Source: Pelotomaculum sp. (GTDB lineage: Bacteria; Bacillota; Desulfotomaculia; Desulfotomaculales; Pelotomaculaceae). Taken from it: 9,348 bases of DNA. Below are positions 5,819 through 9,348 of the stretch, piece by piece. A program made the translations under genes and the position numbers. The notes under the pieces are model-generated. The model was not told the DNA's origin. It ran no database searches and worked only from the letters and a program-made list of their open reading frames with translations. The first letter of the stretch is position 1, and every line of letters begins with the position of its first letter. The stretch covers positions 1 through 9,348 of the forward strand of contig JALHFC010000036.1 in assembly GCA_022839445.1 (NCBI GenBank), read 5' to 3'.

Positions 5819-6985
5819 GTGTCCAGGATTTATTTATTAATCGCTATTATACTGCTTGTTTCGGCGCCGGCCGGCGCCTGGGCCGGGCAGGGTGAAACGC
5901 CTGGTCAGGAAGGCCAAACTTCTATTATGGGTATGGCTGCCGTGCAAGATTATGTGAATGAACTAGACCTTGAATTAAAGAGCTCGGTCCCGCAGCTTAA
6001 CTTTAAAGAAATGGTGCTTAAACTAGTGAAAGGGGAACTCAACTGGAAGCCGGCTGAAATTTTTAGAAACATCATCAGACAGCTTTTTAAAGAGGTAGTA
6101 GCAAACTTTGACCTATTGGGCAAGCTTGTAATTCTGGCGGTAATCTGCGCTGTACTGCAGAACCTTGTTTCTTCCTTTGAGCGGGGTATGGCTGGGCAGC
6201 TTACATATTCTGTCACCTATCTAGTGCTGATCACCATAGCCATCGGTTCCTTTTCACTGGCGATCAGCGCAGGTAGAGAGGTAGTGGACGTCTTGGTTAC
6301 TTTTATGCAGGCGCTCCTGCCGGTTTTATTGACGCTATTAGTAGCGGTAGGGGGGGTGGCGTCAGCGGCTATTTTTAGCCCGGTGCTACTGACCTCTTTG
6401 GGCATTTTTGGCACATTGATCAAAGATATAGTACTGCCCCTACTCTTTTTTGTAGCCATTCTAGGCATAGTCAGCAACCTGACTGACCGTTTCAAAGTCT
6501 CAAACCTTGCGGATCTTTTAAAAAGCGCCGCCATGGGATTGATGGGCATTTTCTCGACCATCTTTCTAGGGGTGCTGGCCGTGCAGGGGGTTGCGGGGGC
6601 GGTTGGGGATTCGGTGACATTCCGGACGGCCAAATTCAGTGTTGACGCTTTTGTCCCCGTTGTCGGAGGCATGCTTTCCGATGCCCTGGAAGCAGTTATT
6701 AGCTCATCCCTGTTAATCAAGAATGCGGTTGGGATTGCCGGGGTTGTGGCGATATGTACGGTTATGCTGGTTCCCCTATTAAAGATTATCACCCTGGCTT
6801 TTATTTACAAACTAGCCGGGGCGCTGATCCAGCCCATCGGGGACGGGCAAATGGTAAACTGCTTAAACAGTCTAGGCAACAGCCTGCTCCTGGTATTCGC
6901 GGCGGTAGCCACGGTGGGTTTGCTGTTCTTTTTTACTATCACTATCGTGGTCGGTGTGGGAAACATTACTGTAATGTTAAGATGA
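5819..6985 (+). CDS. spoIIIAE: stage III sporulation protein AE
   Basis: A 388-residue polytopic membrane protein, near the 399 residues of B. subtilis, proposed to be an export-gate-like part of the SpoIIIA channel. A cleavable-type signal peptide is visible (MSRIYLLIAIILLVSAPAGA, likely cut after AWA at 22). An extracytoplasmic stretch (about 23-98) follows, then at least seven hydrophobic segments, about 101-120, 131-150, 157-181, 188-219, 236-262, 300-330 and 355-382. The loop LQGVAGAVGDSVTFRTAKFSVD-like region (254-276) and the PVVGGMLSDALEAV block (280-293) are typical of the family. Start is GTG 5819 with AAGGTGG at 5803-5809, nine bases upstream. A 139-base gap separates it from spoIIIAF. 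Confidence 0.96.
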   Translation: MSRIYLLIAIILLVSAPAGAWAGQGETPGQEGQTSIMGMAAVQDYVNELDLELKSSVPQLNFKEMVLKLVKGELNWKPAEIFRNIIRQLFKEVVANFDLLGKLVILAVICAVLQNLVSSFERGMAGQLTYSVTYLVLITIAIGSFSLAISAGREVVDVLVTFMQALLPVLLTLLVAVGGVASAAIFSPVLLTSLGIFGTLIKDIVLPLLFFVAILGIVSNLTDRFKVSNLADLLKSAAMGLMGIFSTIFLGVLAVQGVAGAVGDSVTFRTAKFSVDAFVPVVGGMLSDALEAVISSSLLIKNAVGIAGVVAICTVMLVPLLKIITLAFIYKLAGALIQPIGDGQMVNCLNSLGNSLLLVFAAVATVGLLFFFTITIVVGVGNITVMLR

Positions 6986-7124
6986 GCTTTAAGTATCTGT
7001 ATATTTGTAAGGCATTATAGTCCGTTTGGTTTCCAGTTGGCCCTGGGCGCGAATTGATTCGTGTTATTTTCGAGGGCGTAGTGGACCGGAGACTGGTTTA
7101 AGGCGTTCGCAAAGGGGGGATCAG
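6986..7124. other. gap between spoIIIAE and spoIIIAF
   Basis: A 139-base stretch with no supported gene. The frame leading into spoIIIAF is open back to 7026, but the translation there does not resemble the family, and a good SD sits just before GTG 7125. A 12-codon frame (ATG 6982, overlapping the spoIIIAE stop, to TAG 7018-7020) is too short to judge. GCGAA/TTCGT near 7050-7064 is a weak hairpin. CTGTATATT here also occurs in the AD-AE gap near 5763, which may be chance. Confidence 0.4.
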
Positions 7125-7766
7125 GTGGAAGTAATCCGTAGCCTGGTGCAAAATCTGATTGTAATAGTCATCCTAGCCATGCTTCTTGAAATGCTTCTTC
7201 CTACTGGTGAAATGAAAAAATACGTGAAGATGGTGATGGGTCTTTTGATCATTGTTGCCGTAGTACAGGCGGTAGGCGACCTGGCGAGGTGGGATTACAC
7301 CGGCGACCTCCCCTCACTTGTGGAGAAAGAAAGCGACGCTCGGCTTCCAGGCATCATTGAATCAGGGAAAAAAATAACCGGGGAACAGCAGGAAAAGGCA
7401 ATTGAACAATACAGGAGCGGTCTTGCCAAACAAGTCATGGCGCTTGCCCGTATGCAAAAAGAGGCGTCTGTGACCGGCGTTGAAGTAATAGTCCAATCCC
7501 GGGGAGATGTGTCCGGCTTTGGAAAGTTAAAAGAAATTATTATCTATACATCTACAGACCCCGTGACTGAAGCCACAGAGGGTAAACAGGAAATAGTCGC
7601 GGGCGGTGTCGAGCCGGTAACCGTGCAGGTGGAAGGCCACAACATCGCCGCCACGCAAGCCGGTGTCGGAACCGGGCAACCTGGTAAGGATGTAGCCGGT
7701 CTAATCAACACAGTGGCTAACTTTTATAACCTCAACCCGGAACAAGTAAAAGTAGTGTGCAGGTAA
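7125..7766 (+). CDS. spoIIIAF: stage III sporulation protein AF
   Basis: A 213-residue membrane-anchored protein of the SpoIIIA complex, with a C-terminal domain reported to have a ring-building-type fold. Two hydrophobic helices (about 8-26 and 34-51) surround the signature LEMLLPTGEMKKYVKMVMGL. The soluble part runs from about 60 to 213, with TGVEVIVQSRGDVSGFGKLKEIIIYTS-type beta strands and the final NFYNLNPEQVKVV. Start chosen at GTG 7125 because AAAGGGGGG at 7111-7119 lies five bases upstream and the resulting N-terminus (MEVIRSLVQNLIVIV) fits the family; starting at 7026 would add 33 unrelated residues. B. subtilis has about 206. A 325-base gap follows. Confidence 0.94.
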   Translation: MEVIRSLVQNLIVIVILAMLLEMLLPTGEMKKYVKMVMGLLIIVAVVQAVGDLARWDYTGDLPSLVEKESDARLPGIIESGKKITGEQQEKAIEQYRSGLAKQVMALARMQKEASVTGVEVIVQSRGDVSGFGKLKEIIIYTSTDPVTEATEGKQEIVAGGVEPVTVQVEGHNIAATQAGVGTGQPGKDVAGLINTVANFYNLNPEQVKVVCR

Positions 7767-7913
7767 ATGGAACAGCGCTTTAAGGTTATATTTATATATA
7801 CCTTGCGAATAGCAACTCGCGGTGGCAAGCACGGCTAAGGGTGGCAATAACGGCGCCGCCGTGGTGGCGTCAGACAAGTTACAGGACGGAGTATGATCGT
7901 ATATAGAACAGAT

Positions 7914-7937
7914 TTTTAGCCGAGACGCCGGCTAAAA
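7914..7937. repeat. perfect inverted repeat in the AF-AG gap
   Basis: TTTTAGCCG (7914-7922) and CGGCTAAAA (7929-7937) are perfect inverted repeats of nine bases with the six-base loop AGACGC. The T run precedes the stem on either strand and no T run follows it, so it does not look like an intrinsic terminator. It could be an RNA hairpin, a protein-binding site or part of a repeat element. Confidence 0.6.
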
Positions 7938-7967
7938 GCAGAATTTAAGCAGAAAAGAGGTGAAAAG

Positions 7968-8084
7968 CCTGGTTTCCGGTAATGCGCCAGGTATATGCGG
8001 CAGGTCCGGCGCCTTGCCATAAGGGGGAAATGTTGCTGGCCAGCATTTGTCAGGGATAAGAGTTATATTTTCCGGAAAACCAGG
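7968..8084 (+). promoter_or_regulatory. possible leader structure masking the spoIIIAG ribosome binding site
   Basis: CCTGGTTTCCGG (7968-7979) is complementary to CCGGAAAACCAGG (8072-8084) over 12 pairs with one bulged A. The right arm overlaps the spoIIIAG SD (AGGTGAT 8082-8088), so pairing would hide it. The same left arm can instead pair locally, CCTGG 7968-7972 with CCAGG 7987-7991, which would free the right arm. The enclosed bases include the palindrome GCTGGCCAGC and a nine-codon frame (ATG 8030 to TAA 8057-8059) behind AAGGGGG. The pairing is seen in the sequence; any regulatory role is inference. Confidence 0.35.
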
Positions 8085-8091
8085 TGATGGT

Positions 8092-8727
8092 TTGCGTAAG
8101 ATATTGGAGGTATTTGGAATCGGGAGGACAGGTAAAAGCGGGCTACCGGGCAAGGAGCAGGGCAGGCGCAACCTCTGGTTGGCCGGACTTGCGGCCCTGG
8201 GTATAATTTTGCTGGTCTTTTCCGGGTTAAGCGGGGTTAAAGGTCCCGGCAAGGGACCCGCGAATGCCGTTAGTCCCGCACCCTCACCCCAGGAACAGGC
8301 TGTAAGCAGCATGGCTGCGGAAGAAGACCAGTTAAGCGGCAAACTTTGCGAGTTGCTCAAACGAGTTGAAGGCGCGGGCAAAGTACAGGTTTCGGTCCGG
8401 CTATCCGGCACAACCAAAGCGGAGTATGCGGTAAATACAACGACCGGCAAGAAAACCACCCAGGAAAAGGATCAGTCCGGGGGAACGCGCCTTACCACGG
8501 AGGATTCCGGTAGCGGACAGTTGGTAATGAACCGCAACGGTTCGGGAGGCGAGCAACCTGTTGTGGAAAGAGAGATAGCTCCCCGGGTCGCCGGAGTGCT
8601 GGTGGTGGCTGAAGGCGCCCGCAACGCTGGGGTAAAGGCCAAGCTTTTTGAAGCGACACGGGTTGCCCTGGGAATAGAACCGCAAAAGATACTTGTGCTG
8701 CCCATGGAAAGGAGAGAGCGAGAATAA
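8092..8727 (+). CDS. spoIIIAG: stage III sporulation protein AG
   Basis: A 211-residue single-pass membrane protein that in B. subtilis forms the large ring (30-mer) of the channel between mother cell and forespore. A short amphipathic, basic N-terminus precedes the membrane helix at about 28-44 (LWLAGLAALGIILLVFS), then a Gly/Pro linker. The ring-building fold is split: first half about 79-102 (LCELLKRVEGAGKVQVSVRL), a Gly/Ser/Thr/Asn-rich beta insertion at 103-157, and second half 158-205 (EIAPRVAGVLVVAEGARNAG onward). Start chosen at TTG 8092 since AGGTGAT (8082-8088) gives an ideal SD. TTG 8047 has its nearest SD (8021-8027) 19 bases away, and an in-frame stop lies at 8020-8022. Its stop overlaps the spoIIIAH ATG by one base. 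The start codon is less certain than the gene. Confidence 0.93.
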   Translation: MRKILEVFGIGRTGKSGLPGKEQGRRNLWLAGLAALGIILLVFSGLSGVKGPGKGPANAVSPAPSPQEQAVSSMAAEEDQLSGKLCELLKRVEGAGKVQVSVRLSGTTKAEYAVNTTTGKKTTQEKDQSGGTRLTTEDSGSGQLVMNRNGSGGEQPVVEREIAPRVAGVLVVAEGARNAGVKAKLFEATRVALGIEPQKILVLPMERRERE

Positions 8728-9311
8728 TGTTTTCAATCATTGTTAAAAAACGCACACTGGTTTTAGCGGTCCTGGCCGCCGTTGGTTTACTCCTCTTGAT
8801 TTTGGGCTGGAAAGGCATCTCATTGATTAAAAAAAACCCTGACATAGAAGCGCAGGTCAGCCGTCCCGCCATAGGGGTGACCGGTTTTGAAAGCGTGGGA
8901 CCACCGCTGTTTGGTGAAAATAAACCGGAAGGGCCTAAAATTGGGGCAGCGTCAAAGGAAGACAGTGATTTCTTTGTGGAGTACCGCCTGGAAAGGGACC
9001 GTGCGCGGGGGCAAAGGGTGGAGTGGCTGAAAGAAGTGATTGACAATAATAATTCCGCCGGTGAAACCAGGCAAAAGGCCCAGGAAGGCCTGATGGACCT
9101 TAGCCGCGGCATGGAAAAAGAAGTTGAACTGGAAAACCTCCTTAGGGCAAAAGGCTACAATGATGCCGCCGTCTCAGTCGGTGACCGAGCCGTAAATGTT
9201 ATTGTAGCGTCTTCCAGCCTGTCCGAAGGAGAGATCGCGCAGATCAACGGCCTGGTTTCCCGGGGAACCGGGATGGATACCCAGAACATCGTGATCATAC
9301 CCACAAAATGA
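8727..9311 (+). CDS. spoIIIAH: stage III sporulation protein AH
   Basis: A 194-residue single-pass protein (218 in B. subtilis) anchored in the mother-cell membrane. Its extracellular YscJ/FliF-like domain binds forespore SpoIIQ and bridges the two membranes. The membrane helix is at about 10-27 (TLVLAVLAAVGLLLLILG). A Pro/Gly-rich linker follows (38-80), then the signature DFFVEYRLERDRARGQRVEW (81-100). The ring-building domain covers about 110-192 (ELENLLRAKGYNDAAVSVGD, then VNVIVASSSLSEGEIAQI and the final TQNIVIIPTK). Start ATG 8727 overlaps the spoIIIAG stop as TAATG, and AAGGAGAG at 8709-8716 is the SD. Last classical gene of the operon. SpoIIQ itself is not in the window. Confidence 0.96.
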   Translation: MFSIIVKKRTLVLAVLAAVGLLLLILGWKGISLIKKNPDIEAQVSRPAIGVTGFESVGPPLFGENKPEGPKIGAASKEDSDFFVEYRLERDRARGQRVEWLKEVIDNNNSAGETRQKAQEGLMDLSRGMEKEVELENLLRAKGYNDAAVSVGDRAVNVIVASSSLSEGEIAQINGLVSRGTGMDTQNIVIIPTK

Positions 9312-9348
9312 AGGATAAGTTGTTTAGGGCGACTGGGATATCGGTAGG
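9308..9348 (+). CDS. possible start of a further cistron after spoIIIAH (truncated)
   Basis: ATG at 9308-9310 overlaps the spoIIIAH stop in the four-base arrangement ATGA typical of coupled genes. It stays open to the window end, giving about 13 residues (MKDKLFRATGISV). No strong SD lies upstream; an in-frame TTG at 9320 has AAGG five bases before it as an alternative start. Too short to identify; it may be noise. Confidence 0.3.
   Translation, partial: MKDKLFRATGISV

Larger units (their letters stand above)
7767..8091. other. expanded gap between spoIIIAF and spoIIIAG, rich in inverted repeats
   Basis: A 325-base stretch without a supported gene. Contents in order: a 23-codon frame (ATG 7767 directly after the AF stop, to TAA 7836-7838) of doubtful meaning; an imperfect AT hairpin AAGGT/ACCTT at 7782-7804; a 19-base-spaced direct repeat GGTGGCAA-ACGGC (7821-7835 and 7840-7854, 13 of 15 equal); a perfect nine-base inverted repeat at 7914-7937; a long-range inverted repeat 7968-7979/8072-8084; and palindromes GCTGGCCAGC (8035-8044) and TTTTCCGGAAAA (8068-8079). 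SD-like AAGAGGTG (7955-7962) and AAGGGGG (8021-8027) precede no long frame. No T-run terminator is seen. Confidence 0.6.

Noticed and set aside
6982..7020. 12-codon frame overlapping the spoIIIAE stop
   Set aside because: Too short, with no SD of its own; the ATGA overlap alone is not enough support.
7026..7124. spoIIIAF starting 33 codons earlier at TTG 7026
   Set aside because: No SD is positioned for it, the extension is not family-like, and GTG 7125 has a strong SD and a matching N-terminus.
7767..7838. 23-codon frame directly after the spoIIIAF stop
   Set aside because: Only a weak SD (AGGT, short spacing), and the translation has no recognisable features. It is noted in the gap description only.
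7968..8084. Small mobile element (MITE) bounded by the long inverted repeat
   Set aside because: No target-site duplication flanks the arms (AAAAG on the left, TGATG on the right), and the right arm includes the spoIIIAG SD, so a leader structure fits better.
8047..8091. spoIIIAG starting at TTG 8047
   Set aside because: The nearest SD-like run (8021-8027) is about 19 bases away, while TTG 8092 has AGGTGAT at ideal distance. It is not fully excluded.

Overview
This window looks like a chromosomal segment of an endospore-forming, probably anaerobic Firmicute, most like the Peptococcaceae/Desulfotomaculales (Pelotomaculum- or Desulfotomaculum-type genomes). That placement is inference. It rests on a complete spoIIIA operon, the gene order aroQ - M24 peptidase - efp - spoIIIA (also seen in Bacillus subtilis), a CD1247-type zinc-ribbon gene of the Clostridia, strong Shine-Dalgarno sequences and frequent TTG/GTG starts.

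Layout. Bases 1-376 hold the 3' end of aroQ (type II 3-dehydroquinate dehydratase), followed closely by an M24 Xaa-Pro aminopeptidase (389-1483) and elongation factor P (1505-2062); these three appear to be one transcript. After a 281-base AT-rich gap comes a 150-residue acidic zinc-ribbon protein (2344-2796), then an intrinsic terminator (2818-2855). That terminator probably also serves a convergent minus-strand gene (2860-3216) for a proline-rich protein with one membrane helix. A 193-base intergenic region with a GGGACA/TGTCCC REP-like inverted repeat leads into the sporulation operon.

The rest is spoIIIAA, AB, AC, AD, AE, AF, AG and AH in the canonical order on the + strand (3410-9311). 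AA is the mother-cell ATPase. AB, AC, AD, AE and AF are membrane proteins of the export-apparatus type. AG and AH are single-pass proteins with ring-building folds that, with forespore SpoIIQ, make the channel joining mother cell and forespore. A further short open frame starts at the AH stop codon and runs off the window.

All eight spoIIIA genes look intact. The unusual part lies between them: this operon is normally tightly packed, yet here AD-AE, AE-AF and AF-AG are separated by 238, 139 and 325 bases. The AD-AE gap holds a degenerate tandem repeat of about 75 bases with a hairpin in each copy. The AF-AG gap holds several inverted repeats, one of which could hide the ribosome binding site of spoIIIAG. 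These gaps and the minus-strand proline-rich gene are the parts least explained by known biology. I see no RNA gene, CRISPR array, intact mobile element or origin.
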